A stretch of DNA of 64,000 nucleotides from Sipunculus nudus (Eukaryota; Annelida; Sipuncula; Golfingiida; Sipunculidae), in assembly GCA_026874595.1 (NCBI GenBank), contig CM049307.1, forward strand, positions 6,471,579 to 6,535,578. Reading direction: 5' to 3'. Positions 23,165 through 37,590 of this stretch are shown piece by piece. Position numbers and translations under genes: made by a program. The first letter of the stretch is position 1. The number at the start of each line of letters is the position of its first letter. The notes below the pieces were generated by a model, which was not told where the DNA came from, did no database searches, and saw only the letters and a list, made by a program, of their open reading frames with translations.

Positions 23165-24570
23165 GTATGAGGTATCATCCATTGTGATGGAAAAACTCTC
23201 TCTAGAGTCTGTATAAGGTATCATCCATTGTGATGGAAAAAGTCTCTCTGGAGTCTGTATAAGGTATCATCCATTGTGATGGAAAAAATTCTCTCTGGAG
23301 TCTGTATATGGTGTCATCCATTATGGTGGAAAAAAGTCTCTCTAGAGTCTGTATTAGGTATCATCCATTGTGTTGGAAAAAAAGTCTCTCTGGAGTCTGC
23401 ATTAGGTATCATCCATTGTGATGGAAAAAAGTGTCTCTGGAGTCTGTATAAGGTATCATCCATTGTGATGGAAAAAAGTCTTTCTAGAGTCTGTATTAGG
23501 AATCATCCATTATGATAGAAAATAAGTCTCTCTGGAGTCTTTATAAGGTATTATCCATTGTGATAGAAAAAAGTCTCCCTAGAGTCTGTATTAGGTATCA
23601 TCCATTGTGATGGAAAAAGTCTCTCTGGAGTCTTGATAAGGTATCATCCATTGTGATGGAAAAAGTCTCTCTGGAGTCTTTATAAGGTATCATCCATTAT
23701 GATAGAAAATAAGTCTCTCTGGAGTCTTTATAAGGTTTTATCCATTGTGATGGAAAAAAGTCTCCCTAGAGTCTGTATTAGGTATCATCCATTGTGATGG
23801 AAAAAGTCTCTCTGGAGTCTTTATAGGGTATCATCCATTATGATAGAAAAAGTCTCTCTGGAGTCTTTATAAGGTATTATCCATTGTGATAGAAAAAAGT
23901 CTCCCTAGAGTCTGTATTAGGTATCATCCATTGTGATGGAAAAAGTCTCTCTGGAATCTTTATAAGGTATCATCCATTGTGATGGAAAAAGTCTCTCTGG
24001 AGTCTTTATAAGGTATCATCCATTATGATAGAAAATAAGTCTCTCTGGAGTCTTTATAAGGTATTATCCATTGTGATGGAAAAAAGTCTCCCTAGAGTCT
24101 GTATTAGGTATCATCCATTGTGATGGAAAAAGTCTCTCTGGAGTCTTTATAAGGTATCATCCATTATGATAGAAAAAGTCTCTCTAGAGTCTTTATAAGG
24201 TATCATCCATTGTGATAGAAAAAAGTGTCTCTGGAGTCTGTATAAGGTATCATCCATTGTGATGGAAAAGGTCTCTCTGGAGTCTTGATAAGGTATCATC
24301 CATTGTAATGGAAAAAGTCTCTCTGGAATCTGTATATGGTATCATCCATTGTGATGGAAAAAAAGTTTCTCTGGAGTCTGTATAAGGTATCATCCATTGT
24401 GACGGAAAAAAGTCTCCCTTGAGTCTGTATAAGGTATCACCCATTGTAATGGAAAAAAGTCTCTCTGGAGTCTGTATAAGGTATCACCCATTGTAATGGA
24501 AAAAAGTCTGTCTGGAGTCTGTATAAGGTATCAGCCATTGTGATGGAAAAAAGTCTCTCTGGAGTCTGTT
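23165..24570 (+). repeat. 46-48-bp minisatellite (~30 copies)
   Basis: The unit is GGTATCATCCATTGTGATGG, AAAAAGTCTCTCTGGAGTCT and GTATAA, with variants TTATCC, GATAGAA and CTCCCTAGAG that recur in blocks of several units. No exon match. It lies between the genes. Confidence 0.93.
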
Positions 24571-24768
24571 TTCATTGATCACAAAAGGTGTAAAGGAAAA
24601 ATTTCAATTTCTGGTTACAGTTTTGCAAAGAATCTATTTCAACCAAAACAAATGGTATGAAGTTGTCATTTTTATTCTCCACAACACTGAGGAAAAAAAA
24701 CCAGAACAGACAAAGTTGTGAAGGGACAGTTGTTCCTTTATATTGAATTATTATTGGTATATTTTGTT

Positions 24769-27058
24769 AGCTCAGCTGACTATAAGTCATCTGAGCTATA
24801 GTCGTGATCCTTTGTCCGTCGACTGTCCGTCTGGTGTCCGTCCGTCCGTTAAACTGGCACATTTTGAAACAGTTAGACCTACGAATACGAAATTTGGCAT
24901 ACAGTTAGATGTCCCCAAAATCTCCTACCATACTGAAAATTGGGTCATTAGGACTTTGTTCCTTCGAGATATTTAGGAAAAACCTCCATTTTCCATATTA
25001 AACCGTTGTTACAGTATAAGACTGCCTAATATCAAAACCACTGATCTGATTTTGATCATAGTGGATATGCATATTCTTCCATACATTTTCTATGTACATA
25101 CCAAAAAATTCGGTCAGTATTGCCTAATTTGTTGAAGTTATGGGCCAAAACATAATGCACCTCATAAAAAATCAGGAAATATATTTACTCATTAACATAA
25201 GAATGGCTGAAGCTAGAGACTTCTTTTCAGAGATATAACTCCATTTAACCAAGATTCAATTGTCTACCAAAAATTTGATCTGAATTTTTCAAATTTTATA
25301 AATTATTCACATAAATATGAAATCAGTTCCTAAAATTTTGCCCAACTTTGGGCATGGCACGTTTTTTCCCTGTAAGTACTGTTGGTTTAATTTTCATATC
25401 ATGCATATGTAATGATTTCAGCTTCTAAATTCTGAAATTTGAAAGGAATTGACCAAAAACTGAAGCTTTTATTACATTTTTTTATGAGACCATGTCACAC
25501 CTAGGCTGCCCCTCTATATGTCCTCATATTGACCTTTCATGCTTGAAGCAAGGCATATACTGCAGCCAGCCAGCTCTTGGTTGGCCTCAGCTGGATATAG
25601 CTATTCAACCCCCCTCATCTTGTAATTGTTTGGCCAAAATCATAACAATAAACAATAATTTAAAAAAATTATTGGTTTACAATAACAAACTTTAAGAAAA
25701 TAAATGGAAAAGGAGTTTTATGGTTAATGAGTAACAGGGACCTTGCAATTACTGATGTTTTATGGATCTTTCATGGATTGTTGAAAATATATTTCAAATG
25801 ACACCATGCAATCACCATTGGGTATTTTTTAATTTCAATCATAAAAATGAAAATTGAATAATGATGTCAATATGTTTGAATAATAACATTCAGACTCATG
25901 GCTGTATCAGCTGTTACATGATACTGGGTAAATAATCAAAATTTATATTTCTGATAACTTGATTTCAGTTAATAAAGTTAAACATTCCCGGGATCCCAAC
26001 TCCAGTTTGCTCCTTGTATAATATATTGGTTTGTTTTTATCCTTGGGTTATTTTGTGTTAGTTTCGTAGTAGAGATAATTTTCTTTTTTTTCTGATACAA
26101 ATTAAAAAAAAAAATTAAATTTTTAAAATGTGATAAAAATATTATGTCTTAAAGACAAGTTCTCATTATGATGTCTTTAATGTTAATAATTATCATAAGT
26201 GTATGACAGTGATGTGAAAGTATTCAAAATGAATATAATATTTTTTTTATAAATTAAAGCCATAAAACCAGGTAGTTACAATCATTATTAAAATTTGTGA
26301 AATTTGTATATTCTGGATTCTCAACAGTTTCGTTTGACTGAAACTGAATAAATATGAGACCTTGAGTGAATACTTAATAATTGTATTCAAATATGATTAA
26401 AAGAAATTCAATAGTTCAATAATGAAAATTAATACAAATACTAATACAGGTAAAAAGAAAGAATTTGAGTGCAAATACTTTCAAAATGTATTCATTTATG
26501 CATTCATGAATATATTTTATAATTTTATTTTAATCATTTATTTCAATTATATTATTAAAAGAAATCTTTTCAAATGTTACTGTTAATATTTTTTAATCAA
26601 AATTACATTTTGCCCAATAATTCCAATTAATTTTTAATGAATAGTTTAACTCTAATATCATTTGTCCTAGTGGTACTTTTGGCTTTGGGCAACCTGAAAT
26701 TATTGAATAACAGTTAACTCCTTTGTAAAAAGCATACATGATAATTAACATGACTTACAGTGGACATTAATTTCCTGTTACTAGTGTTAGTGCTGTGGAT
26801 TTAATTTTCACAGCATGTACTCAAAAGCGTTTCATCTGTTAAAATCTGAAATTTGAAACCAATTGATCAAAAACTGTAGATGTCATTCAAGTTTTCAAGC
26901 ACCATGTCTTGACTGTTTTATCAAGTCAGTGAAATGTGTGCTTGGGCAGTATTACATAACTGGTTCAACTTCTGACCTAGCCACTGCCTCTGTGATTGTC
27001 TGGGTCAGGCCTGGTCAGGCAGTAATTACCAGAGAGCCTCTCTCTCTCTCTCTGGCAG

Positions 27059-27116
<58 letters not shown>

Positions 27117-27118
27117 AG

Positions 27119-27154
<36 letters not shown>

Positions 27155-27187
27155 ACAGTCTAGCTCACTCTCTCTTGCTCTCTCTTG

Positions 27188-27235
<48 letters not shown>

Positions 27236-28738
27236 CTCTCCCATTCTCTCTCACCCCTAAGCCTCCCATTCTCCTTGCACCCCATTCTTTTGACAGGTAC
27301 TATAAACCAGAATAATTAGCTATGAATGTTGAAGCAATTTAGAAATGTGAATCAACTAAAATATTCCTATATATATGTTATACTGTAAATGTGTAGTTAC
27401 ATTTTTAAACCTGGAAAAAATGATGTATTGAAAAAAAGGAATAAAGGCATATATTGTTAATTTTTCCTGGCTCAGTAGAATGGGAATAAAAATGATTTGC
27501 TTTGTTTCTCCACCTTTCTGCCTGCTTAAATATTTAATAATTATGAATAAACATTTTTATCTGTAAGCACTTGAATTAAATTTAATATCCTGTATGAATA
27601 TGCAAGGGTGCTGTAATTCCCACCATCCCCTTCCCCCACCCATAGAGTCCTTGCTCTTTGGCACTGTGAACAATAGTTCAATTGCTATTCCATAAAACTT
27701 AATAATTAAAGATAATATATACAGAAAGACTGAGGCGTTGTAACTCCCATCATAACCCCCTCCCTCCGTCAATCCTTCCACCTGTTAAGTGGGGACTTTA
27801 TGGCTACTTCATACATATGATAAAATAGAAAATAGGTTTATTAAAATAATTGGATCTCATTAAACAAATCTGTAAACTATTGAACTGTCAACAGCTTATT
27901 AAAAAGGTAACCACTGGAAACACATGGTCAGATCTCAAAATATTATTTGCAACAATTTCTTCAATCATATCAACCAACCATGGCCAAGATTACCTTTTCC
28001 GATCTTTTCATAATATTTTAGATTTTAACCTTCCAGGTGTTTAAGTACTGTTGAATGCTCCACCCCCTCTCTCTGTCTCTCTCTCTCTCCTTTTCTCTCT
28101 ACATCCACCTCATAGCTGCCCTCACTGTTTCCTTCTCTGAACCCCATTCCAATGTCAGCCTCAGTAAACAAGAACAAGATGAATCAGATATATTCATACT
28201 TTAATATTTTGTATAACTATTCGTCCATAGGTACCTGCCAGAAATTATGTCAATATTGTGTAATATGTAGACATAGTAGGCATCAAAATAATGTACATTG
28301 TCAAGACTGAATAGATATTGTGTCATACAGTCACAAATTCATAAATCCCCTCATCAGCATAGTAAATCATAACATCATATCTGTCAAATTGAAATCTTGC
28401 AGACTTCCATACACTATAGATCCTTCAACAAATAGCCTATTCATCATTCTACTACTGCTTATTACTGCTTTCATTGCATTCATATTTGCTCAGATATATC
28501 GCAATTTTCAACCCCTCCTAAATAAAGAAAAAATAAACCACTATATTTTACTCTATTAATCAATCAGTCAGGCTATTTCATTTATTATTTACTCACATAT
28601 TACATTACATTCCTTTATAATAGCCCAACATGTCCATGATATTCATAAGCTTTATCGACTCGATATAGTATCACAATTGAGAAACATTTATGGTCCAATC
28701 ACAATCAGCTGATCGCCGTGACCCATGGGTCCCTTGTT
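24769..28738 (+). mobile_element. Family A, longest copy
   Basis: It starts AGCTCAGCTGACTATAAGTC, followed by TCCGTCCGTCCG-type sequence at about 24815-24850, and ends GTGACCCATGGGTCCCTTGT. The interior matches the other copies to about 26700, then carries a CT tract and AT-rich sequence absent from them. No coding capacity. Confidence 0.6.
27038..27245 (+). repeat. (CT)n microsatellite
   Basis: Long CTCTCT tracts interrupted by TGGCAGTCTATC and TGACAGTCTA; a minor CT tract also at 28065-28103. ORFs across it are pure Leu/Ser or Arg/Glu and not genes. Confidence 0.95.
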
Positions 28739-31700
28739 ATCATATGTGATGGAGGCTTAAGAACACTCACATCTAGTGAATACAAACCTGACATCAGGTT
28801 GTTTGACTATATTATCAGTGTAGATGATAATCAGTGATGTACATACATCTGGTTGTATCCATCCACATCATTATGATGGTATGTTAACTGGTGTTCAGGC
28901 AGTGAAGGTGTCATCTCTGAATTTGTTCATGGTCATGGTTTTCATTCTATCTCATACTTGTGGTGCTTACAACTGGTGTTGAATGTGAGTGGATTCTATG
29001 CATAATATTTTATATGCAAATGTCACTAACATGTTTTATGATGAATGTCATTTATGAAATACATATACTTCCTGTGACAGTTTCTCCACCACTGCCATCA
29101 GTATAGGTGTAACTGATGTTTTGTGGGCTTGTCAAAGTTGAAAATTTCTCTTGATAAAATTAGAAATGTGGAATTAGGGTATACAGTAATTTTTGTTGCC
29201 AGTATTTATTTTTTATCTATTGTGATTAAGTAATGAAAAAAAAGTGACTTTAGCATTAATGCAGATTATGTATGTTTAGTATAGAATTATTGTATCTTCC
29301 AACTTAGATCAATTAAAAAAGGGACTTTATCGTAATTTAAAAGTTCTGTTGGTTGTTATGATGAGGATGCTGTATTATACCATGAATTGTAATATTATAA
29401 GACAGAGAGTATCTCCCTGTTGTATTAGGAAAGAGAGTATCTGTTGTTTTAAAGATATTGGAAATGTGTGTTTTTGATCAAATGGTACAACCAGAGGTTT
29501 CCTGTGTGTCTGACATACACAAAATGAAGAATAAATAGTCATTGGAGGGTAGCATAAACCAAATGATTTTAATATTTGTGAAATTTTATATGAACTTTTG
29601 AAATTTGTTCACTTATGGTCCCTTTTGATATGTGGTACTGCCAGTCCAACAAGTATTATGAAAGAACAAATTAGATAAGTTAGATTTATGTTAATTAATT
29701 ATAGCAGAGGATCACCTTACCTTTGTCAAAATGAAATGTGTTGCCCTGTGTTGTGTAACCTAGAATGATAAAGTACTCCATGTTTATATATTTTATGACA
29801 TCATTATGTGTATTTTATAACATCATGTGATGATTCACTCAGGAGCAGCTGTATAAAACTTCTGTGTGATCTATTTTCCTTACGAGTTTCATCAGCCATA
29901 GATTTGTTGGCAGGTCTTACAGTCAGCATCATATACTGCTTGTATTTGGATAAGCAGTTCATTACATTATTAACATCAAATATCATATTCTATTTACTGT
30001 ATGAAGAGATGTTATAACACTTTCTTTGGAAAAGTTCCTGATGAAACAGATAAACTTAATGACCAGTTTGGAAGGATGCTGACCAAAGCCAGTAGTTAAG
30101 AATAAAAAGGGGTAATAAATATGTGTATAAAGTTGTAAAACTCAGAGATAATAACAGTTGCTAAATTCAGAGATATGTTAGTAACAGTTGTAAAACTCAG
30201 ATATATGTAAGCAACAGTTGTAAAACTCAGAGATATGAATCAGATGTTTAGATCAGTATATATTGTGTGATGGTACTCTCGGATCTGAGGTAAACAGTGG
30301 TCTCTCCATTTCTGATGTTTGACTCATCATTACAGTTTCTGTTTGGACAGCAAACTGTTCTAGAGACTGTACCATTTTAGGATGTTTATTCACCAACCGC
30401 TTATTCACCAACACCTGGTCCTGGTAAATTTGCAAGAATGATGGATAGTCAGGAGTTTCTTTACATGTCGGTGTTAACTGAGACAGGTGATAGTATATCT
30501 CTTAACTGCTAGTTATTCAGGTATACCATACAAGCAAGGAGGATCAGGCTAATCACACTTGAGGATGGACAAAAGAAGTAAGTAATTTAAAAACTGAGAC
30601 TTTTTGATTTGGTGAGGATATATTAGGGAAGGGCAAACTGACATCAATATGTCAATAAGAACAGTTTCTCTTCATGTTTTCATATAGTAAACTTTAGAAA
30701 GGCAGGTTTTGTTATGTACAATTGGGGGAATATTGAATGTAAAAACAATATATTTTGCACATTCTTCATAAACCCTTTGGTCTCTTGTAAAATTTTCCCA
30801 TCTGAATGACATTTTTGTGAGGGTGGGAGCAGTAAGTGTTGCCATTTGTTAGTATTTAAATTTGTAACCTCTTGTTAAACAGACTTGCATTTGCCAGTAT
30901 AGGTTGATGACACCTGGTGGCCACTTTAGGCTGTAGAATACCCATCTCTGCTGCTGTAGAACTTTGGTTATCCAAAACAGGTCAGAAGATAAACAGTATG
31001 TTTAGAAGACTAATTCTACAGATAAAGTAGCATCACCAGTAGATATTAATGGTATTCATCTCTCTGTCTTGTTAGACAATGGTAGCTCTGTTAGGTAGTT
31101 AATCAGCCTGTGAGCACGGTCTGAGGTGACTGGGTAGTCCCACTCTGGCATGCAGCATCTTCCGCCTGGCAGGAGATGTTGGGTAATTGGTGTGTTGGGA
31201 TCAGCTTCCTTCCTGCCCTCTGGTCATCCAGCTTCATAGTTCTCTTTTCCTCGCTACTTACCACATCCTTTCTGACAGTCAACTCCCATTGACTGCAGTT
31301 ATAATGGAACTGCAGCAATGGTTGGAGGGCATCAGCAGTAGAGCATGAGATGACATGAGAATTAAATAAAGTTATCCTAAATCTAAATTCAGATTATTGA
31401 AATTAAAGGTAATAGGTGTTTAGATAAATGTAACTCTTCTGTTTTTAAAATCAAGGCTGACTTTTTATGAAATGTCTGTTATAAGGGGCTTCATTGTTTA
31501 CTTTAAAAAAAATACTTATGTTCAAAGTCAATTTTATACCTACTATTTGATGTTGTTCATAGAAAAAGTCTCACCTAACTAAATATGAATTTGTATCTAT
31601 TTCAAGCATTTATATCTGACTGTACACATTTATGTATGTGATGGTAGGATGCGAACAGAGATTTCTGTACATAGTGTGACTTCTTTTTAAACTGTTGTAT

Positions 31701-34700
31701 ATGTTTACACTTTTGCATATGCATCAATTTAAACTATTATCACTATCATATTTTCAGAGCTTTATTTAATTGACTGCATTTCTTGTCCCTTACTATGACT
31801 TTCAGTTGCTTGATATATCATAGCTACACCACCACAAGTGCCTGCATTTATAATGCTTTCGCAATTTTTACTTTCTCATCATATTTGTATGTGTATGATT
31901 TCAGCATTTAATAATAACCTTGCAAGATATTTTTTTCTGTGATTACAAACATGACACCTAGTGGCACTTCCTGGTACTATACCAATTTTTTTTAGATTTG
32001 GCTGTTATTGATATATATATATTATGCTCCTTTGGCAGATTTTTTTGCTCCTATTAGAGAACTTGAACCACTTTTAAAAAAAAAGCTGTTGATAGTTTTC
32101 TTGTATTGTTTATGGTTACACATTGTATGGGAATTTAGAATGATCATCCTGTTGTGCTGTTGTGTGTTGGTGACCTGTTGGTGTTATGGTGCATTTGAAG
32201 GTGTCTTGTGCTGCCAAAGTTTATAAAAAATACTTTAAGTGTTGTTATGATTGTCTAACTGATACAGCAAACTGTGCTTCTTTGAGCCAATAAAACATTA
32301 TTGAAGCAAGTCAGATCTCTGACTGTCAGGTGTGTTCTGACAGATCAGGAGTTGAAGAGACTGATTACACAGTCATTACTTTTGTTAAATTTATATTCAG
32401 ATAAAGTCTTTTACTTTATGAAAAAAATAACACTTAAGACAAGTATTATATGAATACATTGGTTAATTACTTCAAATGATTTTTTTTCACAATAAGTCCA
32501 TTTTTGAATTAGCTTAGTTTAATAAGATAGATTTATAAAATTAATTTATAAGATTAATTTTTCTGTAAACAATATGTTAGTCATTTTTCCTGATAAATAG
32601 CAGTGTAACTACATTTCCCAGCTGGTACACAGATGGGGTTTTGCTCACACTTTCAGTTCTTTTGTTCAGGTTGTGATTTGGATATTTGTACATTCAAGCC
32701 TTTAATGGGTAAATCATAATGGGTAATTTTCCGAAGTGTTTAGTGGCGTACAATGTTATTACCTGTATATTTTTAAAAATTAAGGTCTAGGTGGTACCTT
32801 ATTCTATAATGCCAGAGTTAGAAGTATAACAAAATTGATGACTTTTCTTGTGGTATTACTGAAATGGTATATGTATCAACATATCACTTTCAGAATAATT
32901 TGGTGATTTTTCTATCTCATGATTGGTATTGAAATAGGTAACAAGCATGCTGTTATTGATGGTTTAAGTATTTAGTATATAAAAATATATTCATATGATG
33001 GAGTTAGCTCTGGTGCCAGTGAACCACATTAACCCACAAGACTGATACAAATGAACACGTTTTCTTAACATTTCCTATGACCTAAGCCTAATACCCAGAC
33101 AGCTTGTAACAGGCGAATCGTTGGTTATAAACGGAGCTATCCAAGTTCGCTAGCACAAGTTTTATTGTGTGCAAAGATCCAAATGCTCTTAGCTGGTAGT
33201 GGCCATAAGCCTGTTGGGGCCAGTGTTAAATAAACTATCTTGAAGGTAGTCATGTGATAAAATGAGCTGTTGCTGATAAATCAGCTGGGTTTCCCTGGTT
33301 TTCATACAGACATCACACTTTCTCTGTTGAGGCCCTGGCCATGAATTGAACAGGGGGACCTGTAGTGTTCACCGCCAGGTATAGTCCTGAATGGTCTTCT
33401 CTTGAAAGCATGAATGGATTGAAATTTGTAAACCATTATGAAAATTAAGTGTCCGATTCTCGTGAGTTATGGTCAAGCTGTATTAAGGACTGGGATTCTT
33501 ATCACTCTGTTATAATAAGTATCAGAGAATATTTTGATTGAACTTAATGTAAATATCTTCTCATAGAAACAATAACAGTGACAAAGCAATTTTAGCAGTC
33601 ATGACTGATACTGATACCATGCAGTGTACACTGTTCAAGTATAGGCGTATTGATAAGCGGTAGTGTATATCATTGTACAGCTATTTTATGGAATGTCACG
33701 TTTTGAAATGGAAATCAAAGTTTCAGACAACGAATCTTTTGAAAAGCTTAAGAGGATCTAATCTCTTATTTCCATGTTTCTGCGCTCCTGGTATCCTCGA
33801 GTAACACACTTGCTACTCCATAATTCAGTCTATTATAAACTGGATGTGAAAACCTGTGTGAGGCCCTTTGTAAAGCAAATACTTTGGAAAGTATGGCTGG
33901 AAAAGTAATCCAAGATCTGCTTTTAGAAACCAGCTTTTCAGTGATGTAAATTACAAACATTGGGCATTTATCTCTTTATACTTTTGAGTGTAATGTACTC
34001 CTCGTCATGGCTACATAGGACTGACGTTAATAGAACGTAAACCAAAATTATGTCTTGGTTAACTAAACTTGTGTAAGCTGTTGGAGCTGACACTGATACA
34101 CATTTACAAGATATATATATTATTAACTTGATAAGGAGAGAGTTTCAATTTAATAAAGTTACTCAAGAACAACGTTTATACTGCCATATCTTTCCTGCTT
34201 ATCTAGTCATCGTGAAACATGTATAGCATAGTAGATGAAATCGTATGAAGAGAACTGCCCAGTTAATCCGAGTGAATGTCTTGAGCATTTCAGATGAGAC
34301 CGTTTTGTCAGCCTTGTACATGTTTTTGTATGTGGTCACGTATAATCCTGTATCTCTAATACAAATGTGTATTTATGTTATCCAGTGCTAAATAAACATT
34401 TAAAAATATTTTATGAAAAGAAACTGTATACAATTCTGATGGTTCAACGAATGACTGCTGTTACGCATAGAGTACACCATTTTTCAAGTACTTTTATAGT
34501 CGCACCAATTCAGTTAAAATCACGAAAGGATTCTTTAGTTACAGTGTTCAAGTTTACTTCTAGAATAATTTAAGTTTCGTTAAATGACATTACATTAATG
34601 GATCCCTTGGTTAACAAGCCATGTATTGGCAAGAATAATTTCATACCTGCAGCGGAGTCGTCAGTGTGAATAAATACGACACTTTGATTGGTTGTCTTGA

Positions 34701-35579
34701 TTGAAAGGGATAAAATACATACAAAAATGATTATAAATGAAATGAAAGGACTCTTTGTATAGTGTTCTTTGTCAGGGAAATAACATTAATTTTGATGTTT
34801 CACAGACGCTTTATAAAATTTAACGTTTTGTATATTCTTTTCACATTTTACTAGTCATGTGTTTATAGAACGAGAAAGCCACGTGTGCGACTATTTTCAA
34901 TACTTTCATAATGTCATTTGAAAAGCCCATATTCGAACTGATTGTGTTTTAAAACACAAAGTTATCAGTTAGTACAAACCATTATATGAGTGGCTACACA
35001 CTCTTACCCTCATTCTCCAGTGACGTGTGTGTAGTTTGGTAGGGTGACAACATAAGGAGAAGCTAGCATTATGCTTTTCACAAAGTGTTCTAGTCAAGTT
35101 GCTTCGGTCTCTTGGCCAGTTGCAGGTATCAGAAATAAAGGGAGTTTTCTCAATTATTGGAAAGTTTTATTGTATTATGCATTGTCACACTGCAACAGAT
35201 TTTTATAGTTAATAAAAAAATCACCAAATATACTGATTTTGTCATATTTGGAGTTACTTTATTCTTCTGTTTCCGATCGTGTTGAATTAATTATATTTTG
35301 TTAAAATTACTACAGTAAATTTCCTTTAATCTCACCAAGTAGAAAATGAAAACTAGATGACCAGAGGTAATGACGTAAAGTTATTCAGATGAATAAGCAT
35401 TGCCAAAGTGGAAGAAAATGAGCGATAGTTTGGGAAGACAGGACCAACATTAACAAAGTTATGAAGAAAATTAGATTTTATTATGTTTTGATTACCTTGA
35501 CCTTGACCTTTGCCCTGTTTGAATAATACACATAAACTTCCAGATATCATTACGATATATTAAAAGTGTAAGTTACAAA
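28739..35579. other. Intergenic, no gene seen
   Basis: AT-rich unique-looking sequence. A small 3-4 copy repeat (AACAGTTGTAAAACTCAGAG, ~34 bp) is at about 30130-30240. CpG is rare to about 32.7 kb and common from about 33.05 kb. Short ORFs show no family signature. Confidence 0.5.
30130..30240 (+). repeat. ~34-bp short tandem repeat (3-4 copies)
   Basis: Repeats of GTAACAGTTGTAAAACTCAG AGATATG type. Confidence 0.7.
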
Positions 35580-36480
35580 GCGATTCCTGCAAAACTTTGG
35601 CCTGTGTAATGCTATATGTTACACGCAAGAACAAGCAAGCAGGCGAAGTGTAGGAAAACAGACAGACATACTGACAAAGTGACACAAGTTTGATACCAGA
35701 TGAATTGACAAGGTTATAACGAAGACCAAGAAAAAGAAAATAAGCTATAGTTTATATAATAAAATTTTATAGTTTTGGAGATATGGCCCAAAAAATTATA
35801 CTATATATATAGTATGTTGTAGAGGTTCGAGTGCAGCAGCCCCTAGTCGCCATACCCCAAAAATGAAAAATTGCTTTCAAGATATTAGTGAAAACATAAG
35901 TTGTACCAGTTTGAAAATGATTCCTGCAAAACTGTGGCCTGTAGAATGTTAAATGTAAGACGCCAGAACCAGGAAGCAGGGCCAATAGAGGACATCTGAC
36001 AAACAGACAGACATACTGACAAAGTGACACAAGATTAAGAGCAGATTATTTAACCAGGTTATGAAGAAGACCAAGAGGAGGAAAGTAAGCTATAGTTTAT
36101 GTAATTAAGGTTTATAGTTTTGGAGATTAGGCCAAAAAATTACATGTTGTAGAGGTTTGAGTGCAGCGCCCCCTAGCAGCCATATCCCAAAAATGAAAAA
36201 TTCCTTTCGAGATATAAGTGTAGTTTATAAGATGTACCAGTTTGAAAAGGATTCCTGCCAAACTGTGGCCTGTAGAATGCTTTATGTAAGACTCATGAAC
36301 CAGCAAGCAGGCGAAATTGAGGACAACTGACAAACAGACAGACATACTGAGAAAGTGACACAATATTGAGACTAGGATTTTTTATTCTCTATCAATGTGT
36401 AAGTTTGAAAGCGATTGCAGCAAAATTGTGACCTGTAGAGAGGGCACAGACAAACAAAGAGACATACGGAACTGACCAAC
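35580..36480. repeat. ~330-bp diverged tandem repeat (about 3.5 copies)
   Basis: GATTCCTGCAAAACTGTGGC recurs at about 35581, 35919, 36249 and (partial) 36414. CAAACAGACAGACATACTGA recurs between them, as does GTTGTAGAGGTT. Copies are diverged, so the array is old. Confidence 0.75.
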
Positions 36481-36792
36481 ATGCTTGCCGAAATCGAAGA
36501 TTTCCGGCAAGCAATAAACAAAGGTCGTCATATAAGAAATAAATAGAATTCCCACAAATAACACTGATTACTAGCAACGATAATTCTCCATTCACATAAT
36601 GGGTTATTCATGGATCACTTGTCGAGGTAAGTTTTTCTCTAAATTTATTTTATTAAATTGAAATTAAAAAAAAAAAGAAAATAAAACACGAGAGAGGCTA
36701 TGAAAACTAAGTTACTGATTAAAAAAAAAAATCATTATTGTCAAACCCCCTATATCTTAATTGATTCCAAAAGTTGTTTCATATTCATATAT

Positions 36793-37590
36793 TAGACCCC
36801 ATTAGGTTACATTATTGTATCCTCAGACAAAATCGGGGAATACTATGTTTTCATGCCGGTCCCGCCGCCGCCGCATATAAATCTTGTTGGCGCGATAACT
36901 CAAAAAGTATTTCATGGATCTTTACCAAACTTGGTATATGTATAGATATGGGTGAGAGGACGACGCCTTTTTCAAATGAGGACATGATCTTTACTGGGAG
37001 AGTGTCCTTGACCTTGAATAGGTCAAATTTTTGGGAAAATGACACAAATTCTTAAATATCTCAAGAAATCTTGCAAGGTCAAGTTCGAACATGGATGACC
37101 TTGATGCATTTTCAAGGTCACAGCAGCGATTATGCTAAAATGATATTAGGGAAATAACTCAAAAAGAATTTGAGGTACTATCACCAAACCTATAGTTGAG
37201 ATGCATCTTATCAAGGGCTTGGCCAAGTTCGAATATGGATGACCTTGATGCATTTTTCAAGGTCACAGAGGCAATAACGCTGAAATGATGTAAACTGTCA
37301 CTGAGCAATAACGCAATAACTTTGTAAGAATTTGAGGTACAGGCACCAAACCCACAAGTTTGATGCATCTTATCAACGGCTAGGTCAAATTTGAACATGG
37401 ATGACCTTGATACATTTGTTCAAGGTCACAGCAGCGATAATGTTAAAATGAATTTACGGCAAAAAAAAATTGTTGGTACAGTCACCAAACTTACAGGTTA
37501 GATGCATCATATCAAGGACTTAAGGGGGGGGGGGGGGAATTGTCTGGGGATACTATGGCATCTGCGATGCCAAGAAATATCTAGTTTTAA
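36793..37590. mobile_element. Candidate non-autonomous TIR element
   Basis: The left end TATCCTCAGACAAAAT (about 36820) faces an inverted AATTGTCTGGGGATA (about 37539). The interior has three to four ~170-bp repeats with ATGGATGACCTTGATGCATT and TTTGAGGTAC-ACCAAAC. A 14-base G run lies at 37524-37537. No transposase. Confidence 0.5.

Noticed and set aside
26863-27315. 150-codon Leu/Ser ORF
   Set aside because: Pure CT microsatellite translation.
28320-28559. Hydrophobic 79-codon ORF, considered as a mitochondrial insertion
   Set aside because: No recognisable mitochondrial protein; T/C-rich DNA gives hydrophobic residues by composition.
36774-37055. 93-codon ORF
   Set aside because: Lies inside a repeat with TIR-like ends and internal duplications; no homology.
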